The notes: a model not told the origin generated them from the sequence alone. DNA of 64,000 nt from Tistrella mobilis (GCF_039634785.1 NZ_JBBIAB010000004.1:186001-250000); one strand, 5' to 3'; counted from the stretch's first letter, positions 25,296-34,473 are shown. Numbers and translations are program-made.

Positions 25296-26223
25296 CATTG
25301 TAGTCCATCATCTCCAGATAGGTCGCAGCCGGCCCGCCCGCGGGCGAGAGCGCATCGGAATAGAGCGTGCCGCCGATCTTCGCATCGGTTTCCGAGGCGA
25401 TCCGATCCAGCAGCCGCGGATCCGAAATGTTCTCCATGAACACGGCCGGGATCTTCTCCGCCCGGATCTGATCGATCAGCTTTGCGACATCGCCCGCCGA
25501 GGCCTCGGCCTCGGTGCTCACCCCCACCGGCGCCAGAAACCCGACGCCATAGGCGGCCGCGAAATAGCCGAAGGCATCGTGGGACGTCACGACCTTGCGG
25601 CGGTCGGCCGGCACGCTCGCGATCTCAGCCCGGATCCGGGCGTCGAGCGCGTCGATCTTTTTCAGATAGGCCGCCGCATTGGCCTCGAACACCGACCGGT
25701 CGTCGCTGTCGGCCGCGATCAGCGCTTCCAGCACATTGTGGACATAGATCCTGGCATTGGTCAGGCTCTGCCAGGCATGGGGATCGGTGCCGCCATGGTG
25801 GTGGTCATGATCGTGATCACCACCCTCGGCATGATCATGATCCTCTTCGCCCGCCTCCGCTTCGGCCATCTGGCGGGGCACGATGCCGGTGGTCGCGACG
25901 GCAACCGGGCCGTCATAGCCCGCGGCCTGGACCAGGCGGTCCATCCAGCCCTCGAAACCCAGGCCGTTCATCACCACCAGATCGGCATCGGCAACGGTGC
26001 GGGCATCGGCCGGCGCCGGCTGCCAGACATGGGCATCGCCATCGGGGCCGACCAGGGTGGTGACGCGCACCCGGTCGCCGCCCACCTGCTGCACCATGTC
26101 GCCCAGAATGCTGAAGCTGGCGACGACCCTGATCGGCTCGTCGGCCGCAAGGGCGGGAACCGGCAGCCGGAGGGCAAGCGCAACCAGCGTGCCCGCGGCC
26201 AGCAGGTGGCGGCGGTTGATCAT
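25264..26223 (-). CDS. znuA: Zinc ABC transporter periplasmic binding protein
   Basis: This is a 319-residue cluster A-I metal-binding protein with a signal peptide (residues 1-27, ending ALA). A His/Asp-rich loop at about 129-143 is a hallmark of ZnuA-type zinc carriers. Candidate metal ligands are His65 ('DAHVW'), His149 ('DPHAW'), the His in 'VTSHDAFGYF' near 215 and an Asp in 'YSDALSP' near 290. The ATG at 26223 overlaps the permease stop (ATGA). The unrelated upstream extension of the frame is a shadow of the permease gene. Confidence 0.92.
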   Translation of the reverse strand: MINRRHLLAAGTLVALALRLPVPALAADEPIRVVASFSILGDMVQQVGGDRVRVTTLVGPDGDAHVWQPAPADARTVADADLVVMNGLGFEGWMDRLVQAAGYDGPVAVATTGIVPRQMAEAEAGEEDHDHAEGGDHDHDHHHGGTDPHAWQSLTNARIYVHNVLEALIAADSDDRSVFEANAAAYLKKIDALDARIRAEIASVPADRRKVVTSHDAFGYFAAAYGVGFLAPVGVSTEAEASAGDVAKLIDQIRAEKIPAVFMENISDPRLLDRIASETDAKIGGTLYSDALSPAGGPAATYLEMMDYNVRTLVAALRT

Positions 26224-27104
26224 GAGACGGTCCTTTCTGTCCGGGAGGAAGCGTCCGGGCGGACGCGGCGGCCTGCGCCGGCCGGGGTGGCGAGCAGCGC
26301 CGCCAGATAGCAGGCGCCGGCCGCCAGAATGATCGCCGGGCCCGAGGGCAGGCCCAGATGGTAGGAAAGCAGCAGGCCGACCACCCCTGAGAGGAAGGCG
26401 ATCGCCACCGCCGCCAGGATCCGCGGCAACAGGGCGTGGGGGGCAATGAAGCGCGCGGCGGCGGCCGGCAGGATCATGATCCCCACCGACATCAGCGTGC
26501 CCAGGGCATGGAAGCCGCCGACCAGGTTCAGCACCGACAGCACCAGCAGCCCGTAATGGGCCATGGGGCTGGAGCGGCCCACCGCGCGCAGGAAGCCCGG
26601 ATCGACGCATTCCAGCACCAGCGGCCGCCAGATCACCGCCAGGGTCAGCATCGATACCGAGGCGATCCCTGAGAGCAGGAACAGTGCCGCATCGTCCAGC
26701 GCCAGCACCGAGCCGAACAGCACATGCAGCAGATCGACATTGCTGCCGCGCAGCGACACGATCAGCACGCCCGCCGCCAGCGACAGCAGATAGAAGGCGG
26801 CCAGGCTTTCATCCTCGCGCCCGCCGGTGCGGCGGGCGACGAGGCCAGAGAGCACCGCCACCACCAGCCCGGCGATCAGGCCGCCCAGGGTCATCCAGGC
26901 GAGCGACAGCCCGGCGGCCAGATAGCCGATCGCGGCACCGGGCAGGATGGCATGGGACATGGCATCGCCGGTCAGGCTCATCCGCCGCTGGGTCAGGAAC
27001 ACGCCGATCGGCGTCGCCCCCAGCGCCAGCGCCAGACAGCCCGCCAGCGCACGGCGCATGAAGGCATAGTCGGCGAAGGGGCCGATCAGCAGGTCGTGGA
27101 TCAT
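26220..27104 (-). CDS. znuB: Zinc/metal ABC transporter permease
   Basis: This is a 294-residue ABC-3 family permease with about eight hydrophobic helices. The region 'LALGATPIGVFLTQRRMSLT' followed by GDAMSHAILPG near residues 30-60 is characteristic of the ZnuB/MntB group. It lies between the ATPase (14 bases upstream) and the binding protein (4-base overlap), forming a complete importer. Zinc is preferred over manganese because of the His-rich binding protein. Confidence 0.92.
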   Translation of the reverse strand: MIHDLLIGPFADYAFMRRALAGCLALALGATPIGVFLTQRRMSLTGDAMSHAILPGAAIGYLAAGLSLAWMTLGGLIAGLVVAVLSGLVARRTGGREDESLAAFYLLSLAAGVLIVSLRGSNVDLLHVLFGSVLALDDAALFLLSGIASVSMLTLAVIWRPLVLECVDPGFLRAVGRSSPMAHYGLLVLSVLNLVGGFHALGTLMSVGIMILPAAAARFIAPHALLPRILAAVAIAFLSGVVGLLLSYHLGLPSGPAIILAAGACYLAALLATPAGAGRRVRPDASSRTERTVS

Positions 27105-27118
27105 CCAGGGCCCCTCCG

Positions 27119-27877
27119 TCAGCTCTGCTGCATCCGGGCAAGCCGCGCCAGGGACAGGTTCCCGGGTGTCAGCACGCGATGGATGGGGCCGGCGGCGACG
27201 AGCCGGCCTGCGATCAGCAGACAGTCGGGGAAATGGCTGCGGATCGCGTCCAGATCGTGAAGCACCGCCAGCACGGTGCGGCCCTCGTCGTGCCAGCCAT
27301 GGATCACCCGGATCAGCTCGGCCGCCGTCGCCTCGTCGATCGCGGCAAAGGGTTCGTCGAGCAGGATCAGCCGGGCATCCTGCAGCAGCAGCCGGGCGAA
27401 GAGCAGGCGCTGCATCTGCCCGCCCGACAGGGCTGCGATCGGCCGGTCGGCCAGATCGGCGATCCCCACGGTCTCAAGCGCCTGCAGCACCGCAGCACCC
27501 TGCCGCCGGCCGATCGCCCGGAACGGCCCGAGCCGCTGCCAGAGCCCCATCGCCGCCATCTCGGCAACCCGGATCGGAAAGCTGCGGTCGATTTCGGTCT
27601 GCTGGGGCAGGTAGCCGAGGGCTCGCCGGCCCAGGCCACCCAGATCGATCTGCCCCGCCTCGGGGACGATCTGCCCGGTCAGCGCCTTGAGCAGGGTGGA
27701 TTTGCCGGCCCCGTTGGGCCCCGCGACGGCGGTCAGGCTGCCGGGGGCGAGCGTCAGGCTCACCCCCTCCACGACCGGTCGGCCGGATCCGTAGCCGAGG
27801 GTGAGACCGGTGCAGACGACCCGCGGCCCCGGGGCCGAAATCGGGGTCAGCCGCCCCCGGGCGGCAGGAGAGATCAT
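27119..27877 (-). CDS. znuC: Zinc ABC transporter ATP-binding protein
   Basis: This is a 252-residue ABC ATPase with Walker A 'GPNGAGKSTLLKAL' near residue 55, signature 'LSGGQMQRLLFARLL' near 150, Walker B 'LILLDEPFAAID' and a switch His in 'VLAVLHDLD'. The ATG at 27877 overlaps the stop of the small upstream gene (TGATG); an adjacent GTG at 27880 is possible. It powers the ZnuB channel. Confidence 0.92.
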   Translation of the reverse strand: MISPAARGRLTPISAPGPRVVCTGLTLGYGSGRPVVEGVSLTLAPGSLTAVAGPNGAGKSTLLKALTGQIVPEAGQIDLGGLGRRALGYLPQQTEIDRSFPIRVAEMAAMGLWQRLGPFRAIGRRQGAAVLQALETVGIADLADRPIAALSGGQMQRLLFARLLLQDARLILLDEPFAAIDEATAAELIRVIHGWHDEGRTVLAVLHDLDAIRSHFPDCLLIAGRLVAAGPIHRVLTPGNLSLARLARMQQS

Positions 27878-28038
27878 CACCGGATCGCCCCCGTCACCGC
27901 CAGCCAGAGCAGGGCAACCGGCACCGCCGCCACCATCAGCCGGCGCAGCACGCCCGCCCCCAGCGCGCTTCGTGTCAGCACCCTCCCCGGCGGCGGATGG
28001 GGAAGGGGCGGCGTGGCGACGGGGCGATGCATGTCCAT
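27877..28038 (-). CDS. 53-residue small membrane protein heading the zinc operon
   Basis: This short frame codes for a proline-rich, basic N-terminus ('HRPVATPPLPHPPPGRVLTR') and one C-terminal membrane helix ('LMVAAVPVALLWLAVTGAI', about residues 34-52). Its TGA overlaps the ATG of znuC, which argues for real, coupled translation. The ribosome-binding site is weak, and a second ATG lies two codons in. I do not recognise a family. A small accessory subunit or leader protein of the zinc importer is possible. Confidence 0.5.
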   Translation of the reverse strand: MDMHRPVATPPLPHPPPGRVLTRSALGAGVLRRLMVAAVPVALLWLAVTGAIR

Positions 28039-28095
28039 GGGCTCAAGGTCCGGAAGGAGACGGAACCCTTCCTGCTTACGCCTGCCGCCACGTCA

Positions 28096-28112
28096 ATGCA
28101 ACAGTATAACAT
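28096..28112 (-). promoter_or_regulatory. Zur-box-like palindrome upstream of the zinc operon
   Basis: The minus-strand sequence ATGTTATACTGTTGCAT has one perfect Zur-type half (ATGTTATA) and a second half matching the inverse at 5 of 8 bases. It lies in an AT-rich patch about 60 bases upstream of the small-protein start. A Zur site controlling the importer is expected for this operon. The binding itself is not shown. Confidence 0.5.
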
Positions 28113-28130
28113 AACTCTTACATGGACGAT

Positions 28131-28152
28131 CCCGACCGCCGGAGCGGTCGGG
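28131..28152 (-). terminator. Hairpin after the old-yellow-enzyme gene
   Basis: A perfect 9-bp GC-rich stem (CCCGACCGC / GCGGTCGGG) with a 4-base loop lies 12 bases beyond the stop of the reductase gene. No T-run follows on the minus strand, so termination would need Rho or be partial. It separates that gene from the zinc operon promoter. Confidence 0.45.
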
Positions 28153-28164
28153 TCAGAAGCCCGG

Positions 28165-29322
28165 TCAGAGCTGAAGAATGCCGCGGCTGTACTGGTCGGG
28201 CCAGGGCAGTTCCGCCCCCAGCGCCTTGGCGGCGCGGAGCGGCCAATGCGGATCGCCCAGGGTCACGCGGGCCAGCGCCACCAGATCGGCACGGCCATTG
28301 GCGATGATCTCCTCGGCATGTTCGGGCTGGGTGATCAGCCCGACGGCGGCGGTGGCGATGCCCGCCTCGCGCCGGATCGCCTCGGCGAAGGGCACCTGAT
28401 AACCGGGATAGGCGCGCAGCTTCTGGCGCGGATCGCCGCCGCCCGAGGAACAGTCGATGAGGTCGACATCGCCGCGCGCCTTCACCCGCTTCGCGATCTC
28501 GACCGAGGCCGCGATATCGAGCCCGCCCTCGACCCAGTCGGAACAGGAAAGCCTAAGGAACAGCGGCAGCTCCGCTGGCCATTCGGATCGCACGGCATCC
28601 AGCACCAGCATCAGCGCCGCCATCCGCCGGTCGGCATCGCCGCCGAAGGCATCGTCGCGGGTGTTGGACAAGGGGCTCAGGAAGGAATGCAGCAGATAGC
28701 CATGGGCGCCATGGACCTCGATGATCCGGAATCCGGCCCGGCGGGCGCGCGCGGCAGAGGCCGCGAAGGCATCGGCGATGCGGCGGATGCCGTCTTCGGT
28801 CAACGCCGTCGGCACCGCATGGGCGGGCGAGAAGGCGGCATCGGTCGGGCCCACCGGCTGCCAGCCGCCCTGATCGGGGGTAAGCAGCCCGCCGCCCCGC
28901 CAGGGCGCATCGGTCGACGCCTTGCGCCCGGCATGGGCCAGCTGGATCGCCGGCACCGCGCCCTGCCCGGCCACGAAATCGACCACGCGGGCGAAGGCGG
29001 CTTCCTGCGCATCCGACCACAGTCCCGGGCACCAGGGCGTGATCCGCCCTTCGGGCAGCACACCGGTCGCCTCGGCGAAGACGATGCCCGCCCCGCCCTT
29101 GGCGAAGCCGCCCAGATGCGCCAGATGCCAGTCGCCCACCAGCCCGTCCGGCACGCTGTACTGGCACATCGGCGCAATCATGATCCGGTTGCGCGCGGTG
29201 ACGCTGCGGAAGCTGATCGGCTTGAACAGCTGCGGATCCCGCCCCGGCGCCGGAATGGCACTCGGCACAGGCGTGGATGCAGGCGCAGAAGCGGGGGTGG
29301 CGGCGGCAGGCTTGTCGGACAT
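28165..29322 (-). CDS. NADH:flavin oxidoreductase, old yellow enzyme family (YqjM-like)
   Basis: This is a 385-residue FMN TIM-barrel ene-reductase. It shows the YqjM-class cysteine in 'IAPMCQYS' near residue 52, 'HAGRKAS' near 130, the active-site pair in 'EVHGAHGYLLHSFLSPLSN' near 205-222, and the C-terminal FMN-phosphate site 'GRADLVALAR'. An Ala/Pro/Ser-rich N-terminal extension of about 25 residues is unusual but not diagnostic. It reduces activated C=C bonds of unsaturated carbonyl compounds. It lies 90 bases after the membrane-protein gene. Confidence 0.9.
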   Translation of the reverse strand: MSDKPAAATPASAPASTPVPSAIPAPGRDPQLFKPISFRSVTARNRIMIAPMCQYSVPDGLVGDWHLAHLGGFAKGGAGIVFAEATGVLPEGRITPWCPGLWSDAQEAAFARVVDFVAGQGAVPAIQLAHAGRKASTDAPWRGGGLLTPDQGGWQPVGPTDAAFSPAHAVPTALTEDGIRRIADAFAASAARARRAGFRIIEVHGAHGYLLHSFLSPLSNTRDDAFGGDADRRMAALMLVLDAVRSEWPAELPLFLRLSCSDWVEGGLDIAASVEIAKRVKARGDVDLIDCSSGGGDPRQKLRAYPGYQVPFAEAIRREAGIATAAVGLITQPEHAEEIIANGRADLVALARVTLGDPHWPLRAAKALGAELPWPDQYSRGILQL

Positions 29323-29412
29323 CGGTCTCTCCGCGAGGCATCGAACGGGATCGCGGAGAGGATGGAACGACCGGGCGGCGGTGCCAAGCCCGGTGTCGAC
29401 ATCACGACGTAT

Positions 29413-30231
29413 TCAAACCCCGTTCGAGCGGCCCCGCCGGATCTGCCGGGCCGCCAGCCCCATCGGCGGCAGCAGCGAGGCCGCCAGCGACAGCACCCAG
29501 GCGGTCATCGGCGGGGTGGAGGTGACGGCAAGGGCCATGACGGTGGTGAAGACGGCAAGGCTGCTCATGCCGCCCAGCGCCGCAAGCATGGTCTGGCGGG
29601 CGGTTTCGCCGCCATAGCGCTGGTGGACGGTCAGCGAGATGGTGATCATGCCGATCGGGAAGCCCATCAGCAGCCCGGCCCAGACCGGCCCCGCCAGGGC
29701 CGCCACCACCGAGACGCTGGCGACCAGCGTGCCGGCCAGGATGCCGCGCAGGACAAGATCGGCGACGCGCCGCGCGCCCCGCGGGGCCGGGCCGTCGCCG
29801 GCGGCATTGCGGCAGAAGCGCAGCGCCAGGATGGCGACCACGACATAGAGCGGCAGCGCCACCACCAGTTCCACCGGCAGGGCCGCAGTCACCGCGGCCA
29901 CCACGCACCAGGCGAGGATGGCCGCGCCGACCGAGGCGAAGGGCCCTGCCCGTTTCGCCACCACGATGAAGCAGGCGACGAAGATCAGGGTCGCCACCAG
30001 CGCCATCAGCGTCGCCACCGCCGCATCATGCAGGAAATCCGGCGGGTGGTGGCCGATCAGGAAGAAGAAGCCGGGCCCCATGACGATGGGCAGCCCGGCG
30101 GCGATACCGCCGAGGGCGGGGCCCGCATGCTGAACCAGCAGCGAGACGCCCATGACGACGATCGCGGTCGCAACCACGCGGGCTGCGATCGGCAACAGCT
30201 GGACGGAGAGGTCGGCGAGCAGCGTTTCCAT
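29413..30231 (-). CDS. Polytopic membrane protein with internal duplication, unknown function
   Basis: This is a 272-residue protein with about eight hydrophobic helices. The two halves look like repeats: 'GPALGGIAAGLPIVMGPG' near residue 37 and 'GPVWAGLLMGFPIGMITI' near 182 share a GPxxxGxxxGxPI pattern followed by a polar loop and two further helices. I do not recognise the family. It lies downstream of the amidase by 23 bases, so it may transport a substrate or product of that operon. Confidence 0.75.
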   Translation of the reverse strand: METLLADLSVQLLPIAARVVATAIVVMGVSLLVQHAGPALGGIAAGLPIVMGPGFFFLIGHHPPDFLHDAAVATLMALVATLIFVACFIVVAKRAGPFASVGAAILAWCVVAAVTAALPVELVVALPLYVVVAILALRFCRNAAGDGPAPRGARRVADLVLRGILAGTLVASVSVVAALAGPVWAGLLMGFPIGMITISLTVHQRYGGETARQTMLAALGGMSSLAVFTTVMALAVTSTPPMTAWVLSLAASLLPPMGLAARQIRRGRSNGV

Positions 30232-30254
30232 GGCGCGGGGGGAGCCAGGGGCGC

Positions 30255-31613
30255 TCAGGCGGTGCGGGTGCGGACGACCAGCGCCTCCACACCGGCCGCC
30301 ACGTCGAGCAGGTCGTGATCGGCGCCGTTGCGGCCCAGCAGCATCAGCCCGGCCGGCAGCGCGCCCGGCTCTGCGATCGGCAGGGTGACGCCGCAGAGGT
30401 CGAGCACATTGCCGAAGGTCGGGTTGCGCAGCACCAGCAGGTTCAGCCGGGTGTAATCGGCATCATCGGCCAGATCCGCGATCCGCGGCGGCACGATCGG
30501 CACCGTCGGCATCAGCAGCGCGTCGAAGGGGCGGAGCGCCAGATCGGCGGCGGCCACCATCCGGCGGCGGCGCTTGATCAGGTCGATGTAATCGGCCGCC
30601 CCCATCGCCTCGCCCCGGCGGATGCGCGACAGCACCCGCGGATCATAGCGCTCGGCGCCGGTCTGGATGATCGCGCGGTGCCAGGCCCAGCTTTCGGCGG
30701 CCGAGAAGCCGCCGGCCGCGTTCAGCTGCGGCACCTCGGCAATCTCGGGCAGTTCCAGATCGATCAGCCGGACGCCGGCATCGCGCAGCCGCTTCAGGGC
30801 CGCGTCATAGGCATTGGCGACCTGGTCGTCGACACCGTCCATCGGCAGGCCGCGGGCAACGGCGAAGGTCAGCGTCTCGGGCGCCCGGGGGCGCAGGATA
30901 CGCGGCGCCTCGCCCGCCAGCACGGCATCGACCAGCGCGCAGCAGGCGACGGTGGGGGCCAGCGGGCCGATCGAATCCTGGGTGGACGACAGCGGCAGCG
31001 CGCCGTCCAGCGGCACCCGCGCCTGCGAGGGCTTGAAGCCGACGATGCCGGCGAAATTGGCCGGGATGCGGATCGAGCCGCCGGTATCGGTGCCGATGGC
31101 CGCCGCCGCCATGCCCTTCACCACCGAAATGCCGGCACCGGCCGACGAGCCACCGGGGATGCGCGCGGCATCGAAGACATTGCCGGGCGTGCCGTAATGC
31201 GGGTTGAGCCCGACGCCCGAGAAGGCGAATTCGGTCATGTTGGTCTTGCCGGTGATCACCGCACCGGCCGCACGCAGCCGGGCCACGATCGGGGCATCTT
31301 CCATGGCCGGGGCGGCATCCGTCATCACCACCGAGCCCGCCATGGTGGTCTCGCCCGCCACATCGAACAGATCCTTGATCGAGATCGGCAGGCCGGCCAG
31401 CGGCCCCTGGGACAGCCCGGCCGCGCGGCGGTGGTCGGCGGCCAGGGCCTCGGCGCGCGCAGAGGCGTCATAGACGCGGGTGAAGATCTGCGCGCCCGGC
31501 GCGAACCCCTCGTCATGAATGCGGGCGAGCGCAGTGTCGGCCAGCTTCAGGGCCGAGACGCTGCCGTCGTTGAACCCGGCCGCGATCCGGGACAGAGGGG
31601 TCGGATAGGTCAT
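30255..31613 (-). CDS. Amidase (amidase-signature family)
   Basis: This is a 452-residue amidase-signature hydrolase. The Ser-cisSer-Lys triad is visible: Lys80 in 'SIKDLFDV', Ser156/157 in 'IPGGSSAGAG' and Ser180 in 'TDTGGSIRIPA'. Members hydrolyse amides such as carboxamides, allophanate or ureido compounds. This one lacks the C-terminal allophanate-hydrolase domain. It is encoded in a TRAP transporter operon together with DUF2848 and a DUF1445 hydro-lyase-type protein, which suggests catabolism of an imported N-containing acid. Confidence 0.9.
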   Translation of the reverse strand: MTYPTPLSRIAAGFNDGSVSALKLADTALARIHDEGFAPGAQIFTRVYDASARAEALAADHRRAAGLSQGPLAGLPISIKDLFDVAGETTMAGSVVMTDAAPAMEDAPIVARLRAAGAVITGKTNMTEFAFSGVGLNPHYGTPGNVFDAARIPGGSSAGAGISVVKGMAAAAIGTDTGGSIRIPANFAGIVGFKPSQARVPLDGALPLSSTQDSIGPLAPTVACCALVDAVLAGEAPRILRPRAPETLTFAVARGLPMDGVDDQVANAYDAALKRLRDAGVRLIDLELPEIAEVPQLNAAGGFSAAESWAWHRAIIQTGAERYDPRVLSRIRRGEAMGAADYIDLIKRRRRMVAAADLALRPFDALLMPTVPIVPPRIADLADDADYTRLNLLVLRNPTFGNVLDLCGVTLPIAEPGALPAGLMLLGRNGADHDLLDVAAGVEALVVRTRTA

Positions 31614-31667
31614 CTCGCGCGCTTCCTCGTCGGACTGTTATGAAGGCGAAGGCCTGGTACCGCGGGG

Positions 31668-32348
31668 TCAGGCGACCACGGGCAGGATCTTCGGGGTATA
31701 GCGGTGCGTGATCCGCCGGCCAAGCACGGGGTCCTCCAGCTGGACCTCGAAAGCGTCGGCCGGGCGGATGCCGCCGATGACCGCGAGCGTGCCGCAGAGC
31801 ATCGCCTGGCCGGGGGCCAGACCGTCCCGGCCGGCATTGTAGTCCCGAACCAGCTCCCGCGGGTCAAGCAATCCGTTCACCGGGCCTTCCTGATAAAGCA
31901 CCGTCCGGGTGCCGAAGACGGCGCGGGAGCGCAGGATCAGCCGGTCCCAATGGGGGGCGACCTCGTCGAAACGCCAGGCGTCGCGGGCGACCGGCTTGGG
32001 GCACATCTGCTTTGAAACGGCGACCGAATAGGCCTCCACCCGCCGGTCGGTATGATCGGAGCCGACCGTCACCCAGATCGTGCCGTCGGTATCGCCGACC
32101 AGCACCGCCTCGGCCTCGCCCGAACTGTCGGGGCCCAGAACCTCGATGGTCTCGTCCTGGGTCAGCATCTGGGCGGAAAGCCGGTAGAACAGCGGCACCC
32201 GCGACGGGCGGGGCACGCCGATCGCCTCCAGCTCGCGGATATGTTCCTCCACATGATGGCGGTCGCGGCCGGCCCAGCCGGCGATGACCAGTTCGGCGAC
32301 GTCGATCCGGCGGGTGCCTTCGGTGGTGTCGAGGCTGATGACGGACAT
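31668..32348 (-). CDS. DUF2848-family protein
   Basis: This is a 226-residue protein matching DUF2848. Typical stretches are 'HVEEHIRELEAIGVPRPSRV', 'VGSDHTDRRVEAYSVAVSKQ' and 'QMCPKPVARDAW'. The overall shape (short acidic and His-containing motifs) recalls fumarylacetoacetate-hydrolase-like enzymes, but catalysis is not established. It lies between the TRAP genes and the amidase on the same strand, so it probably processes the imported compound before or after deamidation. Confidence 0.8.
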   Translation of the reverse strand: MSVISLDTTEGTRRIDVAELVIAGWAGRDRHHVEEHIRELEAIGVPRPSRVPLFYRLSAQMLTQDETIEVLGPDSSGEAEAVLVGDTDGTIWVTVGSDHTDRRVEAYSVAVSKQMCPKPVARDAWRFDEVAPHWDRLILRSRAVFGTRTVLYQEGPVNGLLDPRELVRDYNAGRDGLAPGQAMLCGTLAVIGGIRPADAFEVQLEDPVLGRRITHRYTPKILPVVA

Positions 32349-32441
32349 GAGGGGGGCGTCTCCTCTGAACGGGCGATCGGGCCCGGAGGTTGGCGGTGAT
32401 CTGCGATATGCGGGATGTGGGGGGGGCGGGATGCGGGGGGA

Positions 32442-33728
32442 TCAGCCCGCCATGGCCCCCGGCAGATAGAGGGCGATGCCGGGGAAGAGCACCAGCAGCA
32501 GCGCCATCACCAGCATGGCGGCGACGAAGGGCAGCGCGCCGGTCATCACCCGGTTGAGCGAGATGCCCCCGCCCACGCCCTGGACGACATAGAGGTTGAG
32601 CCCGACCGGCGGCGTGATCAGCGCCATTTCGATCATCAGGATCAGCAGCACGCCGAACCAGATCGGATCGAAGCCGAGCGCGATCACCACCGGGGCCACG
32701 ATCGGGATGGTGATGACCATCAGCGACAGGGTCTCGATGAAGAAGCCCAGGATGACATAGAGCAGGATGATGCAGGCGAGCATGCCATAGGCGCCGAAGC
32801 CCAGACCGTCTATCAGGGCGGCCAGCTGGCGGGTGACGCCGGCGCCGGCGAGCACGAAGTTGAGGAAATAGGCCGAGATGATGATCAGCATGATCATCGC
32901 CGTGGTCTTGACCGCGCTTTCCACCGCCTCTTTCAGCATGCGGAGGTTGAAGGTGCGGTTGGCGACCGACAGCGCCAGTGCCGCAACCACGCCCAGCGCC
33001 GCCGCCTCGGTCGGCGTCGCCCAGCCGGCATAGATCGAGCCCACGATCACCGCGAACAGGCCCAGCACCGGCAGCAGGTCGGGCAGCGCCCGGAACCGTT
33101 CCGACCAGCGCGCCGGGCGGCGGGGGCCGCCAAGCTCAGGGCGGAGCGTGCAGGCGGCGGCCGCGGTCGCCATGAACAGGGCCGCGAGCAGCAGGCCCGG
33201 GATCAGCCCGGCCAGGAACAGGCGCGGGATAGAGGTTTCGGTCAGGAAGCCGTAGACGATCAGGTTGATCGAGGGCGGGATCATGATGCCGAGCGTGCCG
33301 CCGGCCGCGATCGAGCCCGCGAACAGCCGGTCGTCATAGCCGAGCGCCTTGGCCTGGGGCATAGCGACCGAGCCCACCGTCGCCGCGGTCGCGACCGACG
33401 AACCCGAGGTGGCCGAGAACAGCGTCGCCGTGCCGATATTGGCGTGGAGCAGCCCGCCCGGCATCCAGGACAGCCATTTGTCGAGGGCGGCATAGGTGCG
33501 CCCGGCAATGCCGGCCCGGACCAGGATCTCGCCCAGCAGCACGAAAAGCGGCACCGCGATCAGCAGGAAACTGTTGCTCGCGCTCCAGAACACCTCGCCC
33601 ATCGCCTTGTAGAGCGGGAAGAACGAAAAGGTCTGGTCGAGGAACAGGCCGAGGCCGACCAGTGTGGCCGCGATCGGCACGCTGAGCAGAAGCAGGACAA
33701 GCAGGACGACAAGGGCGATGCCGAGCAC
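32442..33728 (-). CDS. TRAP transporter large permease (DctM type)
   Basis: This is a 428-residue membrane protein with 12 or so hydrophobic helices. Typical TRAP motifs include 'SGSSVATAATVGSVAMPQ' near residue 108 and 'GIMIPPSINLIVYGFLTETS' near 150. It is the sodium-coupled channel subunit. It sits downstream of the DctQ and DctP genes on the same strand and shares the substrate with the enzymes encoded next to it. Confidence 0.94.
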   Translation of the reverse strand: MLGIALVVLLVLLLLSVPIAATLVGLGLFLDQTFSFFPLYKAMGEVFWSASNSFLLIAVPLFVLLGEILVRAGIAGRTYAALDKWLSWMPGGLLHANIGTATLFSATSGSSVATAATVGSVAMPQAKALGYDDRLFAGSIAAGGTLGIMIPPSINLIVYGFLTETSIPRLFLAGLIPGLLLAALFMATAAAACTLRPELGGPRRPARWSERFRALPDLLPVLGLFAVIVGSIYAGWATPTEAAALGVVAALALSVANRTFNLRMLKEAVESAVKTTAMIMLIIISAYFLNFVLAGAGVTRQLAALIDGLGFGAYGMLACIILLYVILGFFIETLSLMVITIPIVAPVVIALGFDPIWFGVLLILMIEMALITPPVGLNLYVVQGVGGGISLNRVMTGALPFVAAMLVMALLLVLFPGIALYLPGAMAG

Positions 33729-33801
33729 GGGACGAGGTTCCCCTGAGGAGGCTGACGGGCGGAGCGAGGCGGAGAGCTACGGAGATGCTGGCGGCGGCAG
33801 G

Positions 33802-34410
33802 TCAGCCGCGCGTCGAATGGTCGTTCTCCGCGATCTCGTCCTCGATGCTGCGATTGCCCCAGACGCGGGCCACGGCATCGCGATCGCCGGTCAGCGCGCC
33901 GAGCACGGTGCGGGCGGCCAGCACGAAAACCGTGAAGGCGAACCAGACCAGGCCAGCCATCCACAGCATCTGCGGGATCCAGAGCGGCGTCTGCAGCGGC
34001 GTGTTGGCGGTGGAGCCGCGCTTCAGCGTGCCGGCAACCAGTTCCCAGACCTGGGAGAGCAGCACCACCACGAACAGCGCCATCATCAGGATCGCGATCA
34101 GGTCGAGCACGGTCCGCAGCCGGGGGCCGACCCGCATATAGATCACGTCGATCCGGATATGCGCCTTTTCGATCAGCGCCCAGGCCAACCCCCACGAGGT
34201 GACGATGGCCAGCACATAGCCCGAGAGTTCATGCGCGCCGTGCAGCGACGAGCCGAAGGCCCGGAGCACGATCTCGATCACGATCATCGCCACGGCGGCA
34301 AACAGCAGCGCGCCGCAGGCCCAGACCCCTGCCCGGCTGATCCTGGTCGATATGCCAAGAAGGCAATCGAGGGTTCGGACGAGCGGACCGGTAGAGGCGG
34401 TTCTGGCCAT
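33802..34410 (-). CDS. TRAP transporter small permease (DctQ type)
   Basis: This is a 202-residue protein with four membrane helices (about 28-52, 65-85, 105-127 and 145-170) and the DctQ-family pattern 'GYVLAIVTSWGLAWALIEKA' followed by HIRIDVIY. It pairs with the DctM subunit. The C-terminus is charged and cytoplasmic. Confidence 0.92.
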   Translation of the reverse strand: MARTASTGPLVRTLDCLLGISTRISRAGVWACGALLFAAVAMIVIEIVLRAFGSSLHGAHELSGYVLAIVTSWGLAWALIEKAHIRIDVIYMRVGPRLRTVLDLIAILMMALFVVVLLSQVWELVAGTLKRGSTANTPLQTPLWIPQMLWMAGLVWFAFTVFVLAARTVLGALTGDRDAVARVWGNRSIEDEIAENDHSTRG

Positions 34411-34473
34411 GGGGTCGGTTCCTGCGGCGGCTGGTGGCGTGGGACAAAGACTGATCTTACGCGAGGGCTGCGA

